Program-made: the position numbers and the translations under genes | The notes under the pieces: generated by a model | What the model was told of the DNA's origin: nothing | Database searches by the model: none | Seen by the model: the letters and a program-made list of their open reading frames with translations, nothing else | Source of the DNA: CANMIH01 sp049116335 | GTDB lineage: Bacteria; Pseudomonadota; Alphaproteobacteria; Rhodobacterales; Rhodobacteraceae | Direction of reading: 5' to 3' | Assembly: GCA_049116335.1 (NCBI GenBank) | Contig: JAGDYZ010000009.1 | Span: 62,001 to 126,000 of the forward strand | DNA length: 64,000 nucleotides | Part shown: positions 7,853-17,174 of the stretch, one piece after another | Layout: the number at the start of each line of letters is the position of its first letter | Numbering within the stretch: position 1 is the first letter of the stretch

Positions 7853-10414
7853 TTGACATCTCGACCTTGGTTCCGATGGGCTTCAGAACTGACTTGGTCC
7901 CGAGCCATGGTGTTTGCCTTTGTTTTTCTGGCGACGATCTCGGCGGGTTGGATATTCTTAGACCTCCAGCGCCCCTTTTCGGACCAGAACACGGCCAAGA
8001 ACGACAATATGGTCTCGGTTCTGTCCCAGCTTGGCATCGAGATCATTGCCCTCGAGCTTGCGATCTCTCAGGCGAATCGCACGCCCCATTCCAGCCTAGA
8101 GCAAGTGCGACTGCGCTATGATGTTCTATATAGTCGCCTTGAAACCATTCGACAAAACTCGCTCTATGAGCTGGCTCCAGCCAACTCAGCGACACGCAGC
8201 AATATGCTCGAACTTGATGCATTTCTTTATCGGTGGCTGCCGATCATTGACGGCCCTGCAGACGAGTTGAGTGCCGCAATGCCCGCCTTGGCCCAAGATG
8301 CAAAAGTGGCGCGGGCGCGGGCACGCAACCTGACCGCTGACGCGCTTAGACTGGTTGCGCGGCAAAACGATGCCAGTCGCAAGAAGGTGTCTTATGCGCT
8401 TTTGTGGCTTGCCTGCGCGCTGATCCTTGTTGTCGGTTTTTTGGCGCTCCTGGCCGGTGCGATGTTCAGTTTGGCCCGCAAGCATGAAGCTCAGGCCCAG
8501 CACGCCCTCGATATCAGTGAACATATCAAAGCGGTGATCGCCACCGCTCAGGACGCTGTGGTCGTCACTGACGATACCGGCAAAGTGCTTGAGTTCAATG
8601 CGTCCGCCTCACAAATGTTCGGATTTGCCCGCGAAGATGCGATCGATCACAATATTGCTGATCTGATCATCCCGCCATACTACCGCGATCAGCATGATAC
8701 CGGTATGATCCGCGCTCGCACCGGACAGACCTCGCGCATTCTGGGAAAGGGTCAAATTCAACTAGAGGCCCGTCACAAAAACGGCCTTATCTTTCCCATA
8801 GATCTCACCCTCGCGCGCACTCAGACATCCAACGGAACCATCCTTATTGGTTTCTTGCGCGATATTTCGGCCCGCGTTCAAACCGAAACCGATTTGATCA
8901 CTGCCAAAGATCGCGCCGTCGCAGGCGAGAAACAAAAGGCCGCGCTCCTGGCTGTCATGAGCCATGAAATGCGCACTCCGCTCAACGGTTTGATTGGCGC
9001 GCTTGAGCTTTTTGACAAAGGCACACTTGACCCGCGGCATCGCACCTATCTTGAGATCATGCGCACGTCCGGCGAAACGCTACAGCGGCATATCAATTCG
9101 GTTTTAGATATGTCGCGACTGGATGCTGGCAATATGCCCGTCGACCCGAAGTCCTTCGACCTTGTTCAGTTGATTGATGAAATTGCGGAATCACACAGCA
9201 CCGCAGCTGAGGAACGCGGCAACCAGATCACTGTTGCCCCGATGAACCCTGATTTGCATGGTGTTTTCTCCGACCCCGGCCATGTCAGACGCATCCTCGA
9301 CAACCTGATCAGCAATGCGGTGAAATTCACCAAAGAGGGTCAGATCACGGTGGAAGTTGACTGTCACCGTGGATTGGAAGAGGTCGAGATCCGGGTGATT
9401 GACACCGGGATCGGGATCACCGACGCAGACCTGAACAGGATCTTTGATGATTTTGTGACGGTTGACACTACTTATGGCCGCGGTGCGCAGGGCACCGGGC
9501 TTGGGCTGGGCCTGTCCTCTCGATTGGCAAAGTTCTTGAACGGCACCCTGACGGCGGTCAGTGAGCCCGGCGCGGGCAGCGCTTTTTCTCTGACGCTTCC
9601 GCTGTCACCAACACGGCGCGCGCCCCTGATCCGCCCACAAATCGACGACATGGCCGCGCTTCCACCGATGGAGATCCTTATAGTCGAAGACAATGGCGTG
9701 AACCGACTCGTAGCACGAGACCTCCTTACCAAGGATGGGCATGCAGTCACCGAGGCTGTCGATGGGCAGGATGGCCTGGATCAGGCAGCGGCGCATAAAT
9801 TTGACCTGATCTTGATGGACATCTCCATGCCCGGCGTGGATGGCGTTGAGGCGACCAAACAAATTCTGGGCGGGACCGGCCCCAATGCAAACACGCCCAT
9901 CGTCGCAACAACTGCCCATGCACTGCCAGAAGACACCGCCGCCTTTTACCAGGCCGGCATGTGCGGTGTGATTGTCAAACCGCTGACCCTGTCCAAATTG
10001 CGACAGGGTTTGTTCGACGCCGATTGGTCGCGGGGTGGAGGATGTTCGCCCGATGCACTGATTGATGATATGCAACTGGCCGACATTCGTGCCGATCTGG
10101 GCCCAGAACTTTATTCACAAAGCTTTGCCCGGTTCGAAACCGAGATGCATGGGTTCATTTTCGCGGCAAGCCAGGAACAGCAAACGCCGGATCATATGGC
10201 TCATATGGCGCAAGAAGCCCATCGCCTGGTAGGCTCTGCAAGCATATTTGGTGCCTTGGGCATATCCCGCTGTCTGAGGCTTCTACAGGACAGTTATACG
10301 GCTCAGGATACCGGAAAAATTGGCGAACAGGTCGACAATCTTTCCACACAATGTGACCAAAGCCTGCTTATTCTGGCCCCAGCCGTACGCGCGCCCTCTT
10401 CTGGCTCTACTTAA
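7853..10414 (+). CDS. Hybrid sensor histidine kinase (TM-PAS-HisKA-HATPase-REC-HPt)
   Basis: The 853-residue inner-membrane kinase has TM segments near 18-36 and 181-205 bracketing a helical periplasmic domain. A PAS domain follows (about 225-340), then HisKA with H371 in SHEMRTPLNGL, HATPase_c (about 465-585; N, G1 VIDTGIGI and G2 GTGLGLGL boxes), a receiver (about 607-720, D656 in LILMDISMPG, K709), and a C-terminal HPt with H790 in AHRLVGSA. This is an ArcB/TorS-type phosphorelay. Translation probably starts at TTG 7853, since AAGGGCAGG lies seven bases upstream and no ATG occurs before codon 19. The HPt likely passes phosphate to the divergent LuxR-type regulator. Confidence 0.92.
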   Translation: MTSRPWFRWASELTWSRAMVFAFVFLATISAGWIFLDLQRPFSDQNTAKNDNMVSVLSQLGIEIIALELAISQANRTPHSSLEQVRLRYDVLYSRLETIRQNSLYELAPANSATRSNMLELDAFLYRWLPIIDGPADELSAAMPALAQDAKVARARARNLTADALRLVARQNDASRKKVSYALLWLACALILVVGFLALLAGAMFSLARKHEAQAQHALDISEHIKAVIATAQDAVVVTDDTGKVLEFNASASQMFGFAREDAIDHNIADLIIPPYYRDQHDTGMIRARTGQTSRILGKGQIQLEARHKNGLIFPIDLTLARTQTSNGTILIGFLRDISARVQTETDLITAKDRAVAGEKQKAALLAVMSHEMRTPLNGLIGALELFDKGTLDPRHRTYLEIMRTSGETLQRHINSVLDMSRLDAGNMPVDPKSFDLVQLIDEIAESHSTAAEERGNQITVAPMNPDLHGVFSDPGHVRRILDNLISNAVKFTKEGQITVEVDCHRGLEEVEIRVIDTGIGITDADLNRIFDDFVTVDTTYGRGAQGTGLGLGLSSRLAKFLNGTLTAVSEPGAGSAFSLTLPLSPTRRAPLIRPQIDDMAALPPMEILIVEDNGVNRLVARDLLTKDGHAVTEAVDGQDGLDQAAAHKFDLILMDISMPGVDGVEATKQILGGTGPNANTPIVATTAHALPEDTAAFYQAGMCGVIVKPLTLSKLRQGLFDADWSRGGGCSPDALIDDMQLADIRADLGPELYSQSFARFETEMHGFIFAASQEQQTPDHMAHMAQEAHRLVGSASIFGALGISRCLRLLQDSYTAQDTGKIGEQVDNLSTQCDQSLLILAPAVRAPSSGST

Positions 10415-10419
10415 AAACT

Positions 10420-11265
10420 TTAAGCCAGCTGGATTTGATGCTCGACCTGACCGGTGCTTCGGGTTGGTGCACAAAATACCTGCCCCGCCATTGGGTCCGA
10501 AACGCCTTCTGCCGCTGACGTTGCAAACAGCTGATCCATCGCCGCACCTCCAAACGCCGGGCAACTGATCTGTCCAGCAGGAAACGCCACCGCCTCGACA
10601 AACACTCCAGACGAATCATAGCAAGCAACGCGCGATGCCCCCCACTGCGCATTCCAGATGTTGCCCGCTGTATCCACAACGGCCCCATCCGGATTAAGCC
10701 CCTCTTGGGTCAGATCAAGCCATGCAACGGGCTCGCCAATGGGCCATCCTTCTGCGTCAAGCGCCACGCGGCAAATGATTTTGGTGGGCGTATCCGTAAA
10801 ATAGGCACAGGCGCCATCAGGTGCGAAACAAATGGCATTGGGGATCGTCAATCGGTCGAACAGCAGACGCAATTCACCTTTGTACCAGCGGTAGATCGCG
10901 CCCGCCTCAGGCTCAAGATTGTACCCCATGGTCCCGATCCAGAATCCGCCCTGGGGATCCGCACGCCCATCATTGGATCGCGTCACCGCATTGTCGCGCT
11001 CCAAATCAACAAGATGAGTCTCAGCCTTGGCCTCAAGATCAAACACAAACAGATCCCGCTCGCTCGCAATCAACAGGCGCGTTTCGTCAACCCAGCCCGC
11101 AGCGGAGACCGCGCGATCAAATTGCCAAAGGCTCTGCGTCTCTCCCGATCGTTCGTAAAGCCGATGGCTCAGGATATCGAACCAGAACACCGATTGCCGC
11201 AGAGGATGCCAAAAAATCCCTTCTCCCAGAACACATTGCGTATCGGAAAAAACGGTACTGGTCAT
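10420..11265 (-). CDS. SMP-30/gluconolactonase family protein
   Basis: From ATG 11265, with AGGTGG seven bases upstream, the product is 281 residues. It is a six-bladed beta-propeller of the SMP-30/regucalcin family with the metal-ligand regions LGEGIFWHP (Glu), SNDGRADPQGGFWIGTM (Asn, Asp) and NPDGAVVDTAGNIWNAQW (Asp). Such enzymes hydrolyse sugar lactones with a divalent metal. Nothing nearby indicates the sugar, so specificity is open. It converges with the hybrid kinase, leaving a 5-base gap, and faces away from the LIV transporter operon. Confidence 0.88.
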   Translation of the reverse strand: MTSTVFSDTQCVLGEGIFWHPLRQSVFWFDILSHRLYERSGETQSLWQFDRAVSAAGWVDETRLLIASERDLFVFDLEAKAETHLVDLERDNAVTRSNDGRADPQGGFWIGTMGYNLEPEAGAIYRWYKGELRLLFDRLTIPNAICFAPDGACAYFTDTPTKIICRVALDAEGWPIGEPVAWLDLTQEGLNPDGAVVDTAGNIWNAQWGASRVACYDSSGVFVEAVAFPAGQISCPAFGGAAMDQLFATSAAEGVSDPMAGQVFCAPTRSTGQVEHQIQLA

Positions 11266-11410
11266 GGCAGGCCCACCTATGTTTGCGGTATCAGTTTCAC
11301 CCAACGACCTACTGCCCGCAACCAAAGGAGGCAAACAAAGATTTATTTTAGGCTTGAAATTTCCGTCAACTTGCGCTCACCTCTGAACCACATCAGCGAG
11401 GAAGTGCTTA

Positions 11411-11647
11411 ATGACCTGTGTCTTTGTTCAGATCCGATGCACCCCGGGTACCGGTTACACCGTGGCCCAGGAAATCACCCTGCGTGAAATCCATTCGGAG
11501 CTCTATTCGACAAGTGGTGAATATGATTTGCTGGTGAAGCTCTACATCCCAGAGAACGAGGATGTGGGTAAATACATAAACGACAATCTGCTCGGCATTT
11601 CAGGGATCGAGCGTACGTTGACGACGCTGACATTTCGCGCGTTTTGA
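11411..11647 (+). CDS. Stand-alone Lrp/AsnC ligand-binding (RAM) domain protein
   Basis: The 78-residue protein consists only of the RAM/AsnC C-terminal domain: an N-terminal beta strand (CVFVQIRC), the YDLLVKLYIPENEDVGKYI segment, and a terminal strand ERTLTTLTFRAF. The DNA-binding HTH of Lrp is absent. Such domains can assemble as octameric rings that sense amino acids. It lies 23 bases before the substrate-binding protein gene of an ABC transporter, so it is probably co-transcribed and may sense the transported solute; this is inference. Confidence 0.82.
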   Translation: MTCVFVQIRCTPGTGYTVAQEITLREIHSELYSTSGEYDLLVKLYIPENEDVGKYINDNLLGISGIERTLTTLTFRAF

Positions 11648-11670
11648 GACGACAACAGGGAGACGTCCAA

Positions 11671-12804
11671 ATGAAATTCAAAAGCTTGGCTCTGAGCTGC
11701 GCTATTGCTGCACTCGCGGCCCCCGCAATGGCCGAAGTCAAAGTTGGCATGATCACAACACTGTCCGGCGGCGGTGCAGGACTTGGGATCGACGTGCGCG
11801 ACGGCTTTATGCTGGCGATCGAACAATCGGGCCGCGATGACATCGAAGTGGTGATTGAAGACGATCAGCGCAAACCCGATGTTGCGGTTCAGTTGGCCGA
11901 CAAAATGGTGCAATCCGAGAAGGTAGACGTGCTGACCGGCATCATCTGGTCGAACCTCGCCATGGCCGTGGTGCCTTCGGTGACGGCGCAGGGCAAATTC
12001 TACCTGTCACCCAACGCTGGCCCGTCGCAGCTGGCGGGTCGCGGCTGTCACCAGAACTATTTCAACGTCGCCTGGCAGAACGACAACCTGCATGAAGGTG
12101 CCGGTGCGCATGCCAACGCCAAAGGCTATTCCAAAACCTTCATCCTTGCGCCCAACTATCCTGCGGGCAAAGACGCGCTGACCGGGTACAAGCGGTTCTA
12201 TGAGGGTGACCTGACCGGTGAACTCTACACCAAACTGGGCCAGACCGATTACGCGGCTGAGATTGCTCAGATCCGCGCCTCGGGCGCCGACAGCGTCTTT
12301 TTCTTCCTGCCCGGCGGCATGGGCATTTCCTTCCTCAAGCAATACGCAGACAGCGGCATCGACCTCCCGGTTGTAGGCCCCGCCTTCTCGTTTGATCAGG
12401 GTATCCTGCAGGCGGTTGGGGATGCGGCATTGGGTGTGGCAAACACCAGCCAATGGTCCAAGGATCTGGACAACCCGGCAAACGCCGCCTTTGTCGCCAG
12501 CTTTGAACAGGAATACGGCCGTCTGCCCTCGCTCTATGCAAGCCAGGGCTTTGACACCGCAAATTTGCTGATCTCGGCCCTCGACAAGGCGGATGTGAGT
12601 GACGCGGATGGCTTCCGCGAGGCTCTGCGCGCGGCCGAGTTCGACAGCACCCGTGGTGAGTTCAAATTTGGGCCCAACCACCATCCGATCCAGAACATCT
12701 ATGTGCGCGAAGTGATCCGCGAAGGCGATGTTCTGACAAACAAAGTTCTGGGCGCGGCGCTGGAAGCACGCGGCGATGCCTACGCAGCTGACTGCAAAAT
12801 GTAA
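11671..12804 (+). CDS. Branched-chain-type ABC transporter, substrate-binding protein
   Basis: The 377-residue periplasmic protein begins at ATG 11671 after AGGGAGA and carries a signal peptide (MKFKSLALSCAIAALAAPAMA, cleavage after about 21). The mature part is a type I periplasmic-binding fold of the LivJ/Peripla_BP_6 family (VGMITTLSGGGAGLGIDVRDGFMLAIEQ). The family carries branched-chain amino acids, amides or aromatic acids. The ligand cannot be read from sequence. It heads the LIV cassette of permeases and ATPases downstream. Confidence 0.9.
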   Translation: MKFKSLALSCAIAALAAPAMAEVKVGMITTLSGGGAGLGIDVRDGFMLAIEQSGRDDIEVVIEDDQRKPDVAVQLADKMVQSEKVDVLTGIIWSNLAMAVVPSVTAQGKFYLSPNAGPSQLAGRGCHQNYFNVAWQNDNLHEGAGAHANAKGYSKTFILAPNYPAGKDALTGYKRFYEGDLTGELYTKLGQTDYAAEIAQIRASGADSVFFFLPGGMGISFLKQYADSGIDLPVVGPAFSFDQGILQAVGDAALGVANTSQWSKDLDNPANAAFVASFEQEYGRLPSLYASQGFDTANLLISALDKADVSDADGFREALRAAEFDSTRGEFKFGPNHHPIQNIYVREVIREGDVLTNKVLGAALEARGDAYAADCKM

Positions 12805-12831
12805 TCTCTCTTACATGTAGAACACATTGCC

Positions 12832-12856
12832 CCGAAGGCGCCCCGCGCGCCTTCGG
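12832..12856 (+). other. Intercistronic stem-loop between binding protein and permease genes
   Basis: CCGAAGGCG and CGCCTTCGG form a 9-bp stem around a 7-base loop. No run of T follows, so it is more likely an mRNA-stabilising or processing structure than a terminator. It would favour the abundant binding protein over the permeases. Confidence 0.6.
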
Positions 12857-12897
12857 ACATGTCTCTCTTTGACATTCGCAACGGGGAAGGATCGCAT

Positions 12898-13818
12898 ATG
12901 TCTGCGATACTGGTGATCGAGCAGCTGCTGAACGGGCTGCAGTCAGGCATCATGCTGTTTTTGATGGCAGCAGGTCTGACGCTTGTTTTTGGTGTGATGG
13001 GGTTGATCAATCTTGCGCATGGGTCGCTGTATATGGTTGGCGCCTTTGCCGCCGCTGCGGCCTCGGCGGCGACGGGATCATCTTTTCTGGGGCTCGTGGC
13101 TGCGCTCATCGGGGCAGCAGCAGCCGGCGCCATTATCGAGCTGACCGTGCTGCGCCGACTTTATGCACGCGACCACCTGGATCAGGTTCTGGCCACCTTT
13201 GCGCTGATCCTAATTTTCTCGGAAGGCACGCGCTGGGTCTTTGGATCTTTTCCCCTGTTTCTAGATATCCCTGACCTTCTGTCTGGTCCGGTCACCCTGC
13301 CCGGCGGCATTCAGTACCCGCTCTATCGTCTGACACTGATCCTGATTGGTCTCGCCGTTGCCGCAGGTCTGTTCTGGTTGATTGCCCGCACCCGTGTTGG
13401 CATCCGCATCCGTGCTGGTGAAAACGACCGTGAAATGATTGCCGCGCTTGGCGTTGATATCGACCGGCTTTACACCTTTGTTTTTGCCCTTGGAGCCGCT
13501 TTGGCAGGGCTGGCGGGGGCTTTGGTCGGTGCGATCCAGTCGGTGCAGGTCGGCATGGGCGAACCCGTGTTGATCCTGGCCTTTGTTGTGATCGTCATCG
13601 GCGGCATCGGCTCAATCAAAGGCGCATTGATCGGCGCACTTCTGGTGGGCCTCACTGACACCTTGGGCAGCATTTTCCTGCCGCAACTGTTCCGCCTGTT
13701 CATGGATCCGGCCGAAGCGAGCCAAATTGGCGCATCGCTGGCCTCGATGGCCATCTATGTGCTGATGGCCGCTGTGCTGATCTGGAAACCCACCGGCCTG
13801 TTCGGAGCAAAAGCATGA
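12898..13818 (+). CDS. Branched-chain-type ABC transporter permease, LivH family
   Basis: From ATG 12898, six bases after GGGGAAGG, the product is 306 residues with about eight hydrophobic segments. LivH signatures are present: LTLVFGVMGLINLAHGSLYMVGAF near 25-48 and a C-terminal VIVIGGIGSIKGALIGALLVGL. It would pair with the LivM permease; the genes overlap by four bases (ATGA). Confidence 0.92.
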   Translation: MSAILVIEQLLNGLQSGIMLFLMAAGLTLVFGVMGLINLAHGSLYMVGAFAAAAASAATGSSFLGLVAALIGAAAAGAIIELTVLRRLYARDHLDQVLATFALILIFSEGTRWVFGSFPLFLDIPDLLSGPVTLPGGIQYPLYRLTLILIGLAVAAGLFWLIARTRVGIRIRAGENDREMIAALGVDIDRLYTFVFALGAALAGLAGALVGAIQSVQVGMGEPVLILAFVVIVIGGIGSIKGALIGALLVGLTDTLGSIFLPQLFRLFMDPAEASQIGASLASMAIYVLMAAVLIWKPTGLFGAKA

Positions 13819-14798
13819 CCCGCGAATCCTATGTGAACCTCGCCTGCCTTGCGGGCCTGATCCTTATCCCGTTGTGGGCGCATGTCTCCGACGAGCCCTT
13901 TACCATCACCCTCGCAACCCGCGCTGTGATCCTTGCCCTTGCGGCACTTGGGTTGAACATCGCGCTCGGCATTGGTGGCTTGGTCAGCTTTGGCCACGCG
14001 GTGTTTTTCGGCATCGGCGGCTATGCCATGGGCATACTGGCGCATCACGCCCAGAACTACACACCAATTGCAGAGTGGCCCTTCTTGATCGAAGGCACCA
14101 AATCGATGCCAATCATCTGGCTTTTGGCCACCGTGGTGTCCGGGATTGTTGCCTTTTTCATCGGCCTTTTGTCGCTGCGCACCACTGGGGTCTATTTCAT
14201 CATGATCACACTGGCCTTTGGTCAGATGCTGTTCTTCTTCTCCATCAGTTGGGCGGAATATGGCGGTGAAGACGGTTTGGCGATCTATGTGCGCAACGGA
14301 TTTCCCGGTCTCAACACGCTGGTGCCTTTACAGTTCTACGGGCTCTGCCTTGCCATGTTGCTTCTGGCACTGGCCTTCCAATGGCGGCTGGCGAAATCGC
14401 CCTTTGGTCTGGCCCTGAATGCAGCGCGGCAGGTGCCCAACCGCGTCAAAGCCGTGGGTCTGAACCCGTTCAAGCTTCAACTTGTTGCCTTCACCATTTC
14501 GGGCATGATCACCGGTCTCGCCGGGGCGCTGTTTGCGGATCTCAACCGTTTTGTCAGCCCCACCATGTTCAGCTGGCAGCTTTCGGGTGAGTTTATCGTC
14601 TTTATCATCATTGGCGGCACGGCCCGTCTGTTTGGCCCGGTGATCGGTGCCGCACTGTTTGTCATCATCGAACATGTGCTGGGTGGGATCAGCGACTATT
14701 GGCACATCTGGTTTGGCTTCCTTTTGCTGGGCATTGTGCTCTTTGGCAAAGGCGGTGTGATCGGACTTCTGGCGGGAGGAGCAAAGGCCCATGACTGA
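13815..14798 (+). CDS. Branched-chain-type ABC transporter permease, LivM family
   Basis: The 327-residue membrane protein has the LivM core (LGLNIALGIGGLVSFGHAVFFGIGGYAMG near 42-70 and a RAVGLNPFKLQL-like cytoplasmic EAA loop near 210). About nine membrane helices are visible. It overlaps livH by 4 bases at its start and the following ATPase gene by 8 bases at its end, as expected for translational coupling. Confidence 0.92.
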   Translation: MTRESYVNLACLAGLILIPLWAHVSDEPFTITLATRAVILALAALGLNIALGIGGLVSFGHAVFFGIGGYAMGILAHHAQNYTPIAEWPFLIEGTKSMPIIWLLATVVSGIVAFFIGLLSLRTTGVYFIMITLAFGQMLFFFSISWAEYGGEDGLAIYVRNGFPGLNTLVPLQFYGLCLAMLLLALAFQWRLAKSPFGLALNAARQVPNRVKAVGLNPFKLQLVAFTISGMITGLAGALFADLNRFVSPTMFSWQLSGEFIVFIIIGGTARLFGPVIGAALFVIIEHVLGGISDYWHIWFGFLLLGIVLFGKGGVIGLLAGGAKAHD

Positions 14799-15540
14799 TG
14801 TCATTTTGGAAACCCGCGGTCTGCGCAAAGCCTTTGGTGCTCTGCAGGCGACCGACGATGTCTCTATCGCCCTCAGACCGGGCGAAATTCACGCCATCAT
14901 TGGCCCCAACGGCGCGGGAAAATCCACGCTGATCGGCCAGATCTGCGGGTCGCTTGCCCCCGACAGTGGGCAGGTCTTTCTTGCCGGACAGGACGTGACG
15001 GGAAAAGACACCGCCCAACGCGCACAGGCCGGGCTTGGCCGCACCTTCCAGATCAGCCAATTGGCCATGGAAGACACCGTCATGCAAAACGTGCTGCTCG
15101 GAGCGCTTGGCAAAAGCGCCGCGCCATGGCGGTTCTTTGGTGCGGTGTTGAATGACAAAGCGCTGCGAAAATCGGCCATGGCTGCGCTTGAACGCGTAGG
15201 TCTGGCGGAGGAACAAGCGCGGGTGACCGCCGAGTTGAGCCATGGCCAGCGCCGACAGCTTGAAGTCGCTGTTGCCCTGACCTTGCAACCCAAGGCCTTT
15301 GTGATGGATGAACCCATGGCGGGGCTTGGGGCCGAAGGATCGGCACGTCTGACCAAACTTCTGGATGGGTTGCGCCACGAGGCTCCGATCCTTCTGGTCG
15401 AACATGACATGGATGCGGTGTTTGCCCTGGCCGACCGGATCAGCGTGCTGGTCAGTGGCCAGATCATCGCCACCGGCACAGTTGACGAAATCCGCACCGA
15501 TGCCCGCGTGCGCGAAGCCTATCTGGGGGACGAAGCATGA
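14791..15540 (+). CDS. Branched-chain-type ABC transporter ATPase, LivG family
   Basis: This 249-residue ABC ATPase shows Walker A GPNGAGKST at 38-46, the LivG-type QISQLAMEDTVMQNVLLGALG region, signature LSHGQRRQLEVA, Walker B AFVMDEP and the H-loop histidine in LLVEHDM. It energises the LivH/LivM permease pair together with the next gene. Confidence 0.93.
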   Translation: MTDVILETRGLRKAFGALQATDDVSIALRPGEIHAIIGPNGAGKSTLIGQICGSLAPDSGQVFLAGQDVTGKDTAQRAQAGLGRTFQISQLAMEDTVMQNVLLGALGKSAAPWRFFGAVLNDKALRKSAMAALERVGLAEEQARVTAELSHGQRRQLEVAVALTLQPKAFVMDEPMAGLGAEGSARLTKLLDGLRHEAPILLVEHDMDAVFALADRISVLVSGQIIATGTVDEIRTDARVREAYLGDEA

Positions 15541-16226
15541 GTGCCCTTCTCACTCTAAACAACGTCACCGCCCATTATGGTGCCAGTCAGGCGCTGTTTG
15601 GTGTCGATCTCACACTCAACCAAGGCGAAGTGCTTGCCTTGATGGGCCGCAACGGCATGGGCAAAAGCACCACTATCAAATGCATCTGTCGTATGCTGGC
15701 GGCACAAGGTGAGATCCGCTTTGACGGCACAGATCTCGCCCCCCTGCCCAGCCACAAAGCCGCACGCCTGGGGATTGGTTTGGTCCCCGAGGGGCGGCGC
15801 TGTTTCTCGGATCTTACGGTGTCGGAAAACCTGATGGCCAGCGCTCGTCCCGGCGCATGGGATCAGGCAGCGGTTGGATCGCTGTTTCCCCGATTGGCCG
15901 AACGTCACGCGCAGCGGGCGGCAAGCCTGTCGGGGGGCGAACAACAGATGCTTGCGATTGGGCGTGCGCTAATGACCAATCCACGACTGTTGATCCTTGA
16001 TGAGGCAACAGAAGGACTTGCCCCGCTGATCCGGCAAGAGATCTGGGATGCGATTAGTCGTTTGAAACGCGAAAGTGGGTTGTCCATTCTTATCGTCGAC
16101 AAATCTCTAAAAGAACTGCGTCAAGTGGCCGACACCGCAGTGATCCTCGACAAAGGCACATCCATCTGGGCGGATCGTCTGGAAAACCTGCCAACCGATC
16201 TCGCACATAAACATCTCGGGATTTAA
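15537..16226 (+). CDS. Branched-chain-type ABC transporter ATPase, LivF family
   Basis: The 229-residue ATPase has Walker A GRNGMGKST, the LivF-type GIGLVPEGRRCFSDLTVSENL, signature LSGGEQQMLAIGRAL and Walker B LLILDEATEGLAP. The switch region reads LIVDKSLKEL where LivF relatives usually show VEQN, so the polar switch residue is replaced by lysine. It starts in an ATGA overlap with livG and its stop overlaps that of the convergent TetR gene by four bases. Confidence 0.92.
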   Translation: MSALLTLNNVTAHYGASQALFGVDLTLNQGEVLALMGRNGMGKSTTIKCICRMLAAQGEIRFDGTDLAPLPSHKAARLGIGLVPEGRRCFSDLTVSENLMASARPGAWDQAAVGSLFPRLAERHAQRAASLSGGEQQMLAIGRALMTNPRLLILDEATEGLAPLIRQEIWDAISRLKRESGLSILIVDKSLKELRQVADTAVILDKGTSIWADRLENLPTDLAHKHLGI

Positions 16227-16819
16227 TCCTGCAAGCTCAGGCCGTTTAGACATCGCGTAACGGCCTGAGTTTTCACGGCATGATAAGCTTCATCCGTAAG
16301 CCCCATAAGCGCGGCCTGAAAAACCACACCCTGAATCATGCCCACGATCAACCAACCGTCGTTTACCGGGGCCCAGTCAACTTGCGGTGCGCTGGGTGCA
16401 AATTCGTCCAGCTTCCGCGCGATAAGATTGCCGGTGCGCCCCAACCGTTGTTGTGACCGCCGCACGATCTCGTCCTGACAGCCAGGCAACCGGGTGAGCT
16501 CCTGCAAAACACTCAGAAGCTTGGCATGTCGGTGTCGCGGTTCGAATACCGTCTCAAGCCCAGCGCGCAGCTCGGCGACAGTCTGACTTTGTGCAACGCC
16601 TTCGTACCAGCGATCAAATTCATCAAAAATCAGGTCACTGACCGCCAGCGCCAGATCTTCTTTGCGTTTGAAATGCAGATAGACCGTCCCTTTCCCCACG
16701 CCACTGCGCGCAGCGATATCTGCCACACGCGCCGCCGCAATACCCACATCGGCAAACACCTCTAGGGCAGTTTGCAAAATCACGGTTTGCTGGGGATCTT
16801 GGCTTCCGATCTGGGGCAT
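16223..16819 (-). CDS. TetR family transcriptional regulator
   Basis: The 198-residue protein has an N-terminal TetR helix-turn-helix (ALEVFADVGIAAARVADIAARSGVGKGTVYLHFKRKEDL, about 17-55) and an unrelated helical ligand-binding C-terminal domain. It converges on the LIV operon with overlapping stops, so local control of that transporter or of the divergent che promoter region is plausible but unproven. Confidence 0.88.
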   Translation of the reverse strand: MPQIGSQDPQQTVILQTALEVFADVGIAAARVADIAARSGVGKGTVYLHFKRKEDLALAVSDLIFDEFDRWYEGVAQSQTVAELRAGLETVFEPRHRHAKLLSVLQELTRLPGCQDEIVRRSQQRLGRTGNLIARKLDEFAPSAPQVDWAPVNDGWLIVGMIQGVVFQAALMGLTDEAYHAVKTQAVTRCLNGLSLQD

Positions 16820-17174
16820 TGGGGGCTCACACGACTTACCTTCACTTGGGCGATATTAGCCGGGCTGCGGAACAAATCATCACAAATCCATGCGCGCGGG
16901 CATCACAGCGTACGACCCCTGCATATCTGCCGCATTCACCTGACCCAAATCCGACCAATTCAAAACTAACGGCGTTGAATTTTTCCCAAAAACCCACAGA
17001 TACCCAAACAACTCGCTGAAAAAACAGCGAATAATCAAACTCGCTGTAAGATCATTCCAATTCTAACGATCCCGACCCCGTGGAACTGTTTGTTAAGACA
17101 GCCTGCTTATTCCTGTTTGGCAAGAAACGCACCTTTGCCGGTGCACCTGTTGCCAAGAGGAAAGCCGTATCAAC
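16820..17174. promoter_or_regulatory. 355-base intergenic region between the tetR gene and the che operon
   Basis: No convincing coding frame is present. It must hold the promoters for the leftward TetR gene and the rightward chemotaxis operon. The one clear structure is TCGCTG-AAAAAA-CAGCGA at 17013-17030, with a further TCGCTG at 17041-17046, a possible protein-binding site or short hairpin. GAGGAAAG at 17157-17164 is the likely ribosome-binding site of the first che gene. Confidence 0.5.
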
